Shown: positions 1-5,784, numbered from the stretch's first letter. The stretch is DNA of 6,367 nucleotides from Acidobacteriaceae bacterium (GCA_030040115.1 JASHUH010000561.1:1-6367), one strand, 5' to 3'. Numbers and translations are program-made. Notes: generated by a model not told the origin, from the sequence alone.

Positions 1-70
1 CTGCAAAAAAATTTGTGCTGGAAGGGCTTTGAAATGAGGGAGAACGCTTTGGTCATAGATTGACAGGTTT

Positions 71-694
71 TTAGTTGCATGGCTGGACGCCATCGCACCC
101 CGGCCGGTGGAGAGCGGGTGCCGCGAGCACCGCCAGCATCCGGCAGCGGCGCTTATCGGCCGCGCCCCAGGCCAGCGGCATCCCGCTATCGATGCAAATG
201 CAATCGCCGGTTTCGAGAATCTCATGCATGCCGCCTGCTTCCAGGCGCAACCGGCCTTCGAGAACATAGATGAGCCCGTTCATGTCCCGGTAAGCATCCA
301 TGGTCGTGGCTGCCCCGCCGGGCTGAAACTCCACCAGTTGAGCCACGATTCCTGATTTCTCTGTAACACTGTTCAGCGCGGTCACCTTGACTGGCTCGGG
401 ACCGCGGCCGTTGCCCTGCAGGTGGGCCTTGCGGGTGATGGAGAGGGTATGGCGCGTCGGTTCGGCAAAGAAATAGCCCATTCCTACGCCATACACCCGG
501 CTGATCCTGGCCAGAGTCGGCAGCGTAGGAATCATGCGGTCCGTTTCCAGTTTGGAGAGCAGCGCCGTGGACAGCCCGGTTTCCGCCGCCAATCGCGAAA
601 GCGTGAGCCGCTTCTGAATTCGCAATGAGCGCAGCTTTAAGCCGATACAATATGGTTCGAGCGACCACTGGGCATAAGAAACAGTCTTCGGCAT
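71..694 (-). CDS. XRE-family HTH regulator with C-terminal cupin domain
   Basis: Predicted cytosolic transcription factor of 207 residues. A lambda-repressor-like HTH spans about residues 17-77, with the recognition region near TGLSTALLSKLE (39-50). A cupin sensor fold spans about 118-195 and includes the typical YVLEG strand (143-147). In this architecture (SutR/PuuR-like proteins) the cupin is thought to sense a small ligand. Here the usual cupin metal ligands are not visible: the stretch before YVLEG has no H-x-H or Glu, and the second motif (ETGDCICIDSGMPLAW, 161-176) has Leu where His is common, so the domain is probably metal-free. The ATG at 694 is chosen because GGGAG lies 6 bases upstream; an in-frame TTG at 736 would add 14 residues without a good Shine-Dalgarno. 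The gene is divergent from the DUF481-like gene, which is a candidate target. The 70 bases after the stop show no clear terminator, only a run of seven A at 5-11. The regulated ligand and regulon are unknown. Confidence 0.9.
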   Translation of the reverse strand: MPKTVSYAQWSLEPYCIGLKLRSLRIQKRLTLSRLAAETGLSTALLSKLETDRMIPTLPTLARISRVYGVGMGYFFAEPTRHTLSITRKAHLQGNGRGPEPVKVTALNSVTEKSGIVAQLVEFQPGGAATTMDAYRDMNGLIYVLEGRLRLEAGGMHEILETGDCICIDSGMPLAWGAADKRRCRMLAVLAAPALHRPGCDGVQPCN

Positions 695-700
695 CCCCAA

Positions 701-705
701 CTCCC
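701..705 (-). promoter_or_regulatory. Ribosome-binding site deciding the XRE regulator start
   Basis: On the minus strand GGGAG sits 6 bases before the ATG at 694. It supports this start over the TTG at 736, which has no comparable motif. Confidence 0.6.
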
Positions 706-843
706 GATGAAGACAATGAGTGGATTCCGAAAACAAGTGTATGCTAAAAGCAGCTCACGAAGAATCGATCGTGGCTCAAAAAAAACGCCTTCGCCGGGCA
801 TCCGGTCGGGTGGATGCTTTGCCTAGCGCCTTGGTTCGCTTCC

Positions 844-879
844 CGGAATGGGCGTGGTTCGGCCCCAAACCACCTTCCG
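844..879 (+). repeat. Two-part hairpin in the DUF481-like gene leader
   Basis: CGGAA (844-848) pairs with TTCCG (875-879), and inside it GTGGTT (854-859) pairs with AACCAC (868-873). This gives 11 Watson-Crick pairs with an asymmetric internal loop (five bases against one) and an eight-base loop. The DNA would fold on either strand; plus is given because the downstream gene reads that way. Confidence 0.4.
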
Positions 880-901
880 CGGACGTGGTATCTCCAGCTT
901 T

Positions 902-941
902 CCCGGTTCAAAATCCGGCGCCTGCGACCGGGTGCTCTTTT
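902..941 (+). terminator. Possible terminator or attenuator hairpin upstream of the DUF481-like gene
   Basis: CCCGGTT (902-908) pairs with GACCGGG (926-932), the last pair being a G-U wobble, around a 17-base loop. The T-rich stretch CTCTTTT (935-941) follows within a few bases. The stem is short and the T run is interrupted, so this is a weak terminator at best. If transcription of the DUF481-like gene starts upstream, it would act as an attenuator. Confidence 0.3.
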
Positions 942-955
942 ACCGATCTCGGCGA

Positions 956-985
956 ACGGCCGCGTTGAGTCTTCGACGCGGCCGT
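956..985. repeat. Strong 13-bp stem inverted repeat
   Basis: The left arm ACGGCCGCGT (956-965) is exactly complementary to ACGCGGCCGT (976-985). The stem continues inward with T966-G975 wobble, G967-C974 and A968-T973, closing a four-base loop at 969-972. No T tract follows on either strand, so it is not a standard intrinsic terminator. It could be an operator dyad or a stable RNA hairpin. Confidence 0.7.
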
Positions 986-996
986 ATTCGCGAATA
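985..996. repeat. 12-bp perfect palindrome
   Basis: TATTCGCGAATA is fully self-complementary and abuts the 956-985 inverted repeat, sharing base 985. It also overlaps a second palindrome, GAATATTC (992-999). This could be a binding site for a dimeric regulator, possibly the divergent XRE protein. The assignment to a particular protein is only positional. Confidence 0.45.
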
Positions 997-1021
997 TTCC
1001 CAAGTATCGGCAGCCGCAACG

Positions 1022-1039
1022 ACTGCAACGGGTTGCAGT
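1022..1039. promoter_or_regulatory. Operator-like 18-bp dyad
   Basis: ACTGCAAC (1022-1029) and GTTGCAGT (1032-1039) form a perfect inverted repeat around a GG spacer. The size and compact spacing fit a site for a dimeric HTH protein. It lies 90 bases before the DUF481-like start and between the divergent genes, so the XRE/cupin regulator is the obvious candidate binder, by position only. Confidence 0.45.
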
Positions 1040-1113
1040 GCCGCCGGTATCGAAGGATCAACATCGAGCGAACGTACGTACGCGGGACGCCGCTCCCGCA
1101 ATTCTTTCCGGAT

Positions 1114-1119
1114 GAGGAG
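1114..1119 (+). promoter_or_regulatory. Ribosome-binding site deciding the DUF481-like start
   Basis: GAGGAG precedes the ATG at 1130 by 10 bases, slightly long but workable. An in-frame ATG at 1112 lies just before this motif and has no Shine-Dalgarno of its own, so 1130 is preferred. Confidence 0.55.
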
Positions 1120-1129
1120 ATCATTTCCG

Positions 1130-2335
1130 ATGGACGCTTCTCTGCTTGGCAGCCTTTTCTGTCTTTTCGGCCGGCGCTTCTCTCTCCCATTTTTGGTTTT
1201 CCTTTCCACCGCGACCTTACTTGCCACGGCTCAGCCAAAACCGGCGGCGAACCCCGCTCCCGACGTGCTGGTGCTCAAAAGCGGAGACACATTGCACGGC
1301 AAGCTGGTCAACGAATTTGGCGGAAAAATCACCTTCCACACGGACGAACTGGGGGACGTCTCCATTCCCTGGAGTAACATACAAGAACTGCACACGACGC
1401 AGCCTTTTGCGGTGCTGAACAAGACGGTGAAGCTGCGCAACAAGAAGAACATCGGCAGCATTCCGGTGGGCACGCTGAACGCCACCAGCCAGATCGTGAC
1501 GGTACGTCCGGCAAACGCCGTGCCGCTGCCTCCGGTTCCCGTGGCCGACGCGCAATATATCGTGGATCAAAAGACTCTCGACGCGCAGGTGTATCACCAG
1601 CCCAGTTTCTTTGCCGGCTGGAATGGCGCGGCGACCGCCGGCGCCACCATTGTCCAAGCCACGCAAAATCAAACCACATTTTCCGGATCGGTGGGCTTGG
1701 TGCGCGCAGTGCCGACGGTCAGTTGGCTCACCACGCGCAACCGCACTTCGGCCGATTTCAGCGGGTCCTTCGGCAAGATCACGGAGCCCACGGTGGCGAC
1801 GGTCAAGACCGCGATCTTCCACGCCGACGCCGAGCGGGACGAGTTTGTTTCCGCCCGCTTCTTCGGCTTGGCGCAAACAGCCTTCGATCACAACTTCGCC
1901 CAAGGATTGGCGTTGCAGTCAGAATATGGTGGCGGCGCTGGATGGGAGGCGATCAAGCAACCAAAACAGGAATTGGATCTGAAAGCGACGATTCAATATG
2001 AGAGCCAGCAGTTCCTTGCGCCCACGACTCTGGGCGTACCATCAACGCCGAATCAGAACCTGATTGGCTCCACGTTTTCGGCCAGCTATGTCACCCATTT
2101 GAAACTCCTGACATTCACCCAGGGGTTGGCCTATATCCCCGCCTTTAACAAGCCTCACGACTATTCGGCCAACGAGACCGATACGGTGGCTTTTCCCGCG
2201 TATAAGAGCCTCAGCTTCTCCTTGGGAACGCTGGACAGCTATCTCAACGACTCTCCGCTTGCGGTTCCTCCCACCAAGCCCAACTCGTTTCAGTTCACCA
2301 TGGGGATCACTTATAGCATCAAGTCGAAGTACTAA
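1130..2335 (+). CDS. Exported DUF481-like (YdiY-type) putative outer-membrane protein
   Basis: The product has 401 residues. A long signal peptide is visible: Arg15-Arg16, a hydrophobic stretch at about 18-33 (SLPFLVFLSTATLLAT), and a likely cleavage after Ala34. Residues 44-126 form a beta-rich module beginning LVLKSGDTLHGKLV and continuing GKITFHTDELGDVSIPWSNI. This type of module is often seen ahead of DUF481 barrels. A Pro-rich linker (130-138) precedes a C-terminal part of about 158-401 with alternating polar and hydrophobic strands, many aromatic residues and Gly turns, as expected for a beta-barrel; the protein ends in Tyr. The classical E. coli YdiY is shorter (roughly 250 residues), so the N-terminal module is additional. 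The function of DUF481 proteins is not established, and no enzyme motif is seen. The barrel assignment comes from reading the pattern rather than from a search. The gene stands alone, divergent from the XRE regulator and with a 588-base gap after it. Confidence 0.75.
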   Translation: MDASLLGSLFCLFGRRFSLPFLVFLSTATLLATAQPKPAANPAPDVLVLKSGDTLHGKLVNEFGGKITFHTDELGDVSIPWSNIQELHTTQPFAVLNKTVKLRNKKNIGSIPVGTLNATSQIVTVRPANAVPLPPVPVADAQYIVDQKTLDAQVYHQPSFFAGWNGAATAGATIVQATQNQTTFSGSVGLVRAVPTVSWLTTRNRTSADFSGSFGKITEPTVATVKTAIFHADAERDEFVSARFFGLAQTAFDHNFAQGLALQSEYGGGAGWEAIKQPKQELDLKATIQYESQQFLAPTTLGVPSTPNQNLIGSTFSASYVTHLKLLTFTQGLAYIPAFNKPHDYSANETDTVAFPAYKSLSFSLGTLDSYLNDSPLAVPPTKPNSFQFTMGITYSIKSKY

Positions 2336-2699
2336 GGTGGGCGGAAAGCGAAGTTCTACAGCGAGTGGAAAGCGGCGGTCTGTAAAACACGCGGGCCAAG
2401 TCTTCCTCCGGCTGGGCGACTGCTATTTTTGAGCCGATTATTCCTCAGCCTGGGGAAGAACTCTCGCCAACCAGGGCTTGTATTCAGTCACGACTTCAAT
2501 TCACAAGAAATCCGGGCATTTGCCGCCTGCGGTGGGTTTCTTCGCCGATCCAGCTTCCCGTTCACCCCATTCCGCAGCGGTATAACCGCGTCGATTGGGC
2601 GGAGGTCACCATTCTGTTTCTCTCTTCCGTAGAATCTTACATTGCAAAAGTACATACCATCATCTGAAAGATAGGCGAAGAACCCTCCAGCCGCTCAGT

Positions 2700-2741
2700 A
2701 ATTCCCGCAGGATTACGATGGGAAGTTGTCCGGGAATTTTT
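2700..2741 (+). terminator. Possible intrinsic terminator
   Basis: AATTCCCG (2700-2707) pairs perfectly with CGGGAATT (2731-2738), followed directly by TTT (2739-2741). The loop is long, at 23 bases, which weakens the call. It lies 365 bases after the DUF481-like stop, so it would end a long 3' untranslated tail. Its left arm is also part of an 11-bp direct repeat that recurs at 2882. Confidence 0.3.
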
Positions 2742-2823
2742 CTATAGCCTAAGCCGCGCCGCGGGCAGATAATGAATTCCATCGTTTAATCAAGACTAGC
2801 TTGACGAAAGAGTTGAAGATTGT

Positions 2824-2856
2824 TTCCGGAATGATTGGTTCCGGAATTGCGTTTTT
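2824..2856 (+). terminator. TTCCGGAA hairpin with T run; terminator or operator
   Basis: Two copies of the palindrome TTCCGGAA (2824-2831 and 2839-2846) lie 15 bases apart, start to start. Because each is self-complementary, the pair can form an 8-bp stem with a seven-base loop, followed by five T at 2852-2856. As RNA it resembles a plus-strand terminator or attenuator 68 bases before the winged-helix/TPR start. As DNA it resembles two tandem binding half-sites. Both readings fit. Confidence 0.4.
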
Positions 2857-2893
2857 CCCTGGTTACTGATCGCGAATCCCGAATTCCCGCAGC

Positions 2894-2901
2894 GGAGGGG
2901 G
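2894..2901 (+). promoter_or_regulatory. Strong Shine-Dalgarno placed for the leader ORF
   Basis: GGAGGGGG ends 9 bases before an ATG at 2911 but 22 bases before the ATG at 2924 that opens the winged-helix/TPR frame. The spacing therefore favours the short leader ORF over the regulator itself. Confidence 0.5.
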
Positions 2902-2910
2902 TTCGGCAGA

Positions 2911-2967
2911 ATGCGTTGGTTCGATGAATATACGCACGCCTGCGTCTTCTCGCCCATCACGGACTGA
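2911..2967 (+). CDS. Possible 18-codon leader peptide overlapping the regulator start
   Basis: The frame reads MRWFDEYTHACVFSPITD and stops at TGA 2965-2967, inside the winged-helix/TPR gene and in a different frame. It has the only well-spaced Shine-Dalgarno here. Upstream in the regulator frame there is a stop at 2867-2869 and no ATG, GTG or TTG before 2924, so the regulator cannot simply start earlier. The little ORF could couple or limit regulator translation, or it could be chance. The regulator frame would also be reached from it by a +1 shift, so a sequence error near the start is another explanation. Confidence 0.3.
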   Translation: MRWFDEYTHACVFSPITD

Positions 2968-4744
2968 GTTTTCCTTCGGCTGCTTTCGGCTTGACTGCGA
3001 GGGCCGGCTGTTCCGTGGCGAGGTCCCAGTTGAACTCCCCCCGTCGGAATTGGCCGCTTTGCGGTTGCTGGTGGCCCATCGCGGCCAGATCGTCAGTCCC
3101 GCTCAACTGCGAAAAGCCTTATGGGGCGATGCGCGGGTGGGCGCCAGCAGCGTTTCCAAGTGCGTCGATTCTTTGCGCGCGCGGCTGGCGCCGGAAGATT
3201 GCATCGAGGCCGTTTACAAGCGGGGTTACCGTCTGTCGTGCTCCGTGAGCGCAGTTCCGGCAGAAGCTCAGGGGCGAGGCGCGGCCGCGCTCGAAGCCCT
3301 CACCCGGCTGGTGATTTTGCCCTTTACCGCAGCCTTTGGCGTGCCCGAGTATCTGGGCGCCGCGGCAGCCGAGGAAACCGCCATGCGTCTCCAGCACACA
3401 ATCCCTTCGGTGGTTTCGGTTCTGGCTCAGGATTCGGTTTTCGCGCTGGCCAATCGTGGGCGTTCCGCGCTTGATATCGGCAGGATGCTCGAGGCCGATC
3501 TTGTGCTCACCGGAAGTCTGCGCGCATTGCCGCAGAGCTATCGCCTTCGCGCGGAAATGTTCTCGGTCCACGATGGCGGCCAGCTTTGGGTGGAGGATCT
3601 GATCGTCGCCAAGGACCGTACGGGGGGCATTGAAAGCGAGTTTGCCCAGCGCGTGGCATCGCGCCTGCGCGGAGTAGGCCTGTCCCTCGACGCGGCGGCT
3701 GCCGAAGATAAGGACGTTCCACAGCTTCGCGAGGCTTATGAACTCTATCGAAGCGCTCACCACAGCTGGCAAAGTTGCGAACGGCTTCCCATGCAGGACG
3801 CTCTCCAGCGCCTTCTCCGCGCGCTGGAACTCGATCCCAGCCTAATGGCGGCGCGCCTCGAACTCGTCAACCTATGCGTCGCTCAAGCGTTGTATGGCTA
3901 CATGCCTGCGACCGCCACCGCGGAAATCCTGCGGCGCACTGCAGAAGCCGTGGTCCCGGCCAGTTTTTTGCGCGAGGGCGACGGGTCGTTCGCCGATTTG
4001 GATTCGCAGGCCGAAGCCGTGTTGCCAGCGCTCGGCTGGGTCGCCTTTTACGTGGATCGCAATTTGCCCGCTGCTTTGGGCGCGTTCGCCCATTCTGCCC
4101 ATCTGCCGCACGATCGTTGGACGACATGCGCGCGCACCCTGTTCGCTCTCAGCCGTCGTCGCTTTTCCGAGGCCATCGAGATGCTGCGCGCCGCTCTCCG
4201 GCTCGATCCGTATTCGCCGTGGCTGGAATCTCGCCTGGGATGGGCGCTCCATCTGGCCGGAGACGCCTCTGGCAGCCTTCGCCAAATTGAGACCGCATAC
4301 GCGCAGTGCCCCGACACTATCGATGTCTCCATGCATGCCGCATTGATCCTTGCCTATAACGGCGAAACCGCACGCGCCGCACAAATTGCTCAAGATCTCT
4401 GTCAGCGCCAGCCCAGCTTCGATCTGGCTGCAGGCGTCCATGCCTATGTGCTGGCCTGCGCGGGGCGTGCGGACGAGGCGCGCCAAATCCTCGAGCGGCT
4501 CGAATGGCTGAGCCGTGAGAGATTTCTCCTCAACTCCTTTACCGCGGCTGCCCATGTGGCGCTCGGCGAACCAGATGCAGCCCTGAATCAACTTCAGGTC
4601 GCTAACCAGGCGCGCTGCCCATGGTTCTTCCAGATGCTCGCCGACCCCCGTCTCAACGCCCTGCATGGTCGGGCAAAATTTGAGGAACTGCTGACCATAT
4701 TGCCTGGTATGGAAGCAACGCTTGACGACAAGCCGTGCGCATAG
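2924..4744 (+). CDS. Cytosolic winged-helix (OmpR/CadC-type) regulator with TPR region
   Basis: The product has 606 residues. Residues 15-107 are a Trans_reg_C winged helix: FSFGCFRLD strand, helix ELAALRLLVAHRGQIV, recognition helix near SSVSKCVDSLRARL (75-88), and the wing YKRGYRLSC (98-106). Residues 127-250 match the FlgO/TolB-N-like module often paired with it (LVILPF, YLGAAAAEETAMRL, LEADLVLTGSLRA, LWVEDL). The rest is helical TPR-like repeat, for example 291-325, 381-427, 434-460, 470-495 and 502-530, ending with LADPRLNALHGRAKFEELL (572-590). I see no transmembrane segment, unlike CadC/ToxR, so it should be soluble. It probably binds DNA through the N-terminus while the TPRs mediate protein contacts or sense a signal; the target genes and signal are unknown. 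No partner kinase or receiver Asp domain is present. The start has a poorly spaced Shine-Dalgarno and overlaps a short leader ORF. The VOC gene follows 107 bases later. Confidence 0.88.
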   Translation: MNIRTPASSRPSRTEFSFGCFRLDCEGRLFRGEVPVELPPSELAALRLLVAHRGQIVSPAQLRKALWGDARVGASSVSKCVDSLRARLAPEDCIEAVYKRGYRLSCSVSAVPAEAQGRGAAALEALTRLVILPFTAAFGVPEYLGAAAAEETAMRLQHTIPSVVSVLAQDSVFALANRGRSALDIGRMLEADLVLTGSLRALPQSYRLRAEMFSVHDGGQLWVEDLIVAKDRTGGIESEFAQRVASRLRGVGLSLDAAAAEDKDVPQLREAYELYRSAHHSWQSCERLPMQDALQRLLRALELDPSLMAARLELVNLCVAQALYGYMPATATAEILRRTAEAVVPASFLREGDGSFADLDSQAEAVLPALGWVAFYVDRNLPAALGAFAHSAHLPHDRWTTCARTLFALSRRRFSEAIEMLRAALRLDPYSPWLESRLGWALHLAGDASGSLRQIETAYAQCPDTIDVSMHAALILAYNGETARAAQIAQDLCQRQPSFDLAAGVHAYVLACAGRADEARQILERLEWLSRERFLLNSFTAAAHVALGEPDAALNQLQVANQARCPWFFQMLADPRLNALHGRAKFEELLTILPGMEATLDDKPCA

Positions 4745-4751
4745 AGCCGGC

Positions 4752-4776
4752 GCCGCCTGTGATGGCTTCAGGCCGC
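4752..4776 (+). repeat. Imperfect hairpin after the winged-helix/TPR gene
   Basis: GCCGCCTG (4752-4759) pairs with CAGGCCGC (4769-4776) at seven of eight positions, with one C-C mismatch and a nine-base loop. No T run follows, so a standard terminator is not supported. It could still slow transcription or protect a 3' end between the regulator and the VOC gene. Confidence 0.3.
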
Positions 4777-4851
4777 TACGGCGACTGCGGATTTGCGTAC
4801 CTCGCGAAATCGATTTATGGTAATGTGGCCATTCCTCGGGAGAGGAAAACA

Positions 4852-5784
4852 ATGTCCTGCCGATTTTTTGCCGCTGTCTGCCTTTCCGTTTTTGCCGCTG
4901 CGCCGGCTTGCGCCCAATCCTCGCCCATGCGGCCCCGGATTACCGGGATTTCGCATCTGGCCATCTACACTTCGGACCCCGCGGCCACTGAGCATTACTA
5001 CACGGTGATCGTAGGCGCGGCGAAGCTGCCCGATCCTGAGAATCCGCAGGGCGTGCGCTATGCGCTCAGCGCCACGCAGTTTATTGAAGTGCTGCCGCTG
5101 CCGCCGGATGCGGGCGTGAACCGGCTCGACCACTCGGCCTGGAACGTATCGAGCGCCGAAGGCATGCGCCGGTATCTGCGCGCCAGGGGCTGGAAGACGC
5201 CAGCGCGCGTGAGGCAAGACGCGGACGGCAGCCGCTGGTTCGAGGTCCTGGATCCCGAGGCAAACAAGGTGCAGTTCGTGCAGCCGCCTGCTAATGCGCC
5301 GCGCATCGTAAACCCCAACGCGATCGGCCGGCACATCATTCACATCGGCTTTCTGGTCCATAGCCGCGATAAGGAGGACACGTTTTATCGCGGGCTGCTC
5401 GGCTTCCGGCCCTATTGGTGGGGCGGATCCCATCCGGGACACATCGATTGGGTAAGCCAGCAGGTTCCCGACGGCCACGATTGGCTCGAATACATGCTCG
5501 CCGCCGGGCCGGGCGCGGGGATTCCCGCAACCATGTCTCAGCGCACCCTGGGGGTGCTCGATCATTTTTCCATCGGCGAGGTTTCGGTTCCCGACGCGTA
5601 TAAGGTTCTTGAAGCCGGCGACCGCCTGACCAGCCGCCACGACCCGGCACCGAAGATCGGTCTGGATGGAAAATATCAGTTCAACCTGTACGATCCGGAC
5701 GGGATTCGCCTGGAGCTGATGAACTTCCACGCCACCGATAAGCCCTGCTGCTCGCCATTTACGGCGGCGGACCCGGAGAAATAG
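4852..5784 (+). CDS. Secreted two-module VOC (glyoxalase/dioxygenase fold) protein
   Basis: The product has 310 residues. Residues 1-22 are a signal peptide (hydrophobic [13 protein letters not shown], likely cut in the ACA-Q region), so it should act in the periplasm or outside. Two VOC modules follow. Module 1 (about 29-145) has ISHLAIYT with His35, His94 in LDHSAW, and DPEANKVQF. Module 2 (about 160-293) has IIHIGFLV with His164, His238 in LDHFSI, and DPDGIRLEL with Glu288. The second module thus shows a His-His-Glu metal triad, while module 1 has Gln141 at the Glu position and looks metal-poor. This resembles the arrangement of extradiol dioxygenases, but their catalytic His and Tyr before the Glu are not seen here (Ile269 and Asn278 at those places), so that reaction is not claimed. 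Substrate unknown. The ATG at 4852 is chosen because GAGG ends 6 bases upstream and the signal peptide starts there. Paired Cys299-Cys300 near the end are notable. Confidence 0.85.
   Translation: MSCRFFAAVCLSVFAAAPACAQSSPMRPRITGISHLAIYTSDPAATEHYYTVIVGAAKLPDPENPQGVRYALSATQFIEVLPLPPDAGVNRLDHSAWNVSSAEGMRRYLRARGWKTPARVRQDADGSRWFEVLDPEANKVQFVQPPANAPRIVNPNAIGRHIIHIGFLVHSRDKEDTFYRGLLGFRPYWWGGSHPGHIDWVSQQVPDGHDWLEYMLAAGPGAGIPATMSQRTLGVLDHFSIGEVSVPDAYKVLEAGDRLTSRHDPAPKIGLDGKYQFNLYDPDGIRLELMNFHATDKPCCSPFTAADPEK

Larger units (their letters stand above)
695..1129. other. Divergent intergenic region rich in inverted repeats
   Basis: These 435 bases separate two divergent genes. The reading frames that cross them are Arg/Ser-rich, have no ribosome-binding sites and look non-coding; one is only the upstream extension of the DUF481-like gene. 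The region holds a run of eight A (778-785), a six-base inverted repeat (798-803 with 812-817), and then a series of stronger stems at 844-879, 902-932, 956-985, 985-996 and 1022-1039. A short self-complementary CGTACGTACG follows at 1073-1082. I could not find a convincing -35/-10 pair on either strand. The dyads could be operators for the XRE regulator, a structured 5' leader of the DUF481-like gene, or a small RNA. The sequence alone does not decide. Confidence 0.6.
2336..2923. other. Long intergenic region without a convincing gene
   Basis: No reading frame here has both a ribosome-binding site and plausible composition. The longest, 2429-2632 on the plus strand, would start at TTG without a Shine-Dalgarno and has no recognisable motif. 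What is visible: a repeated GGAAAGCG (2343-2350 and 2367-2374), two plus-strand hairpins followed by T runs (2700-2741 and 2824-2856), an exact 11-bp repeat AATTCCCGCAG (2700-2710 and 2882-2892), and a TTGACG box (2801-2806) with no matching -10. It is probably the 3' end of the DUF481-like unit plus the control region of the winged-helix/TPR gene. A decayed gene cannot be excluded. Confidence 0.5.

Noticed and set aside
901..925. tRNA-like T-arm appearance around GGTTCAAAATCC
   Set aside because: The loop is one base too long, and no matching acceptor, anticodon or D arm could be placed around it.
848..1129. N-terminal extension of the DUF481-like frame up to an ATG at 848
   Set aside because: The extra 94 residues are Arg/Ser-rich with no domain, there is no Shine-Dalgarno, and the signal peptide would be buried. 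The ATG at 1130 places the signal peptide at the N-terminus.
1217..1903. 228-residue minus-strand frame opposite the DUF481-like gene
   Set aside because: Arg/Gly/His-rich shadow without a Shine-Dalgarno or family motif.
2429..2632. 67-residue plus-strand frame in the long gap
   Set aside because: It starts at TTG, has no ribosome-binding site, no recognisable motif and no supporting neighbour.
2801..2829. Promoter with TTGACG as -35 for the winged-helix/TPR gene
   Set aside because: No -10-like hexamer lies 16-19 bases downstream; the positions fall in the TTCCGGAA element.
4793..4821. Promoter TTGCGT-17-TATGGT ahead of the VOC gene
   Set aside because: Only three and four of six consensus matches; too weak to list, though a separate VOC promoter remains possible.
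4735..4851. Upstream start of the VOC frame at 4735
   Set aside because: It would overlap the regulator end and bury the signal peptide; the ATG at 4852 has a good Shine-Dalgarno and starts the signal peptide.
3872..4852. Long minus-strand frame opposite the winged-helix/TPR gene
   Set aside because: Shadow of a GC-rich gene; the plus-strand product has clear domains, and the antisense product is low-complexity with no motif.
4768..5730. Long minus-strand frame opposite the VOC gene
   Set aside because: Same reason: the plus strand carries a signal peptide and VOC motifs, and the antisense frame is an Arg/Gly-rich shadow.
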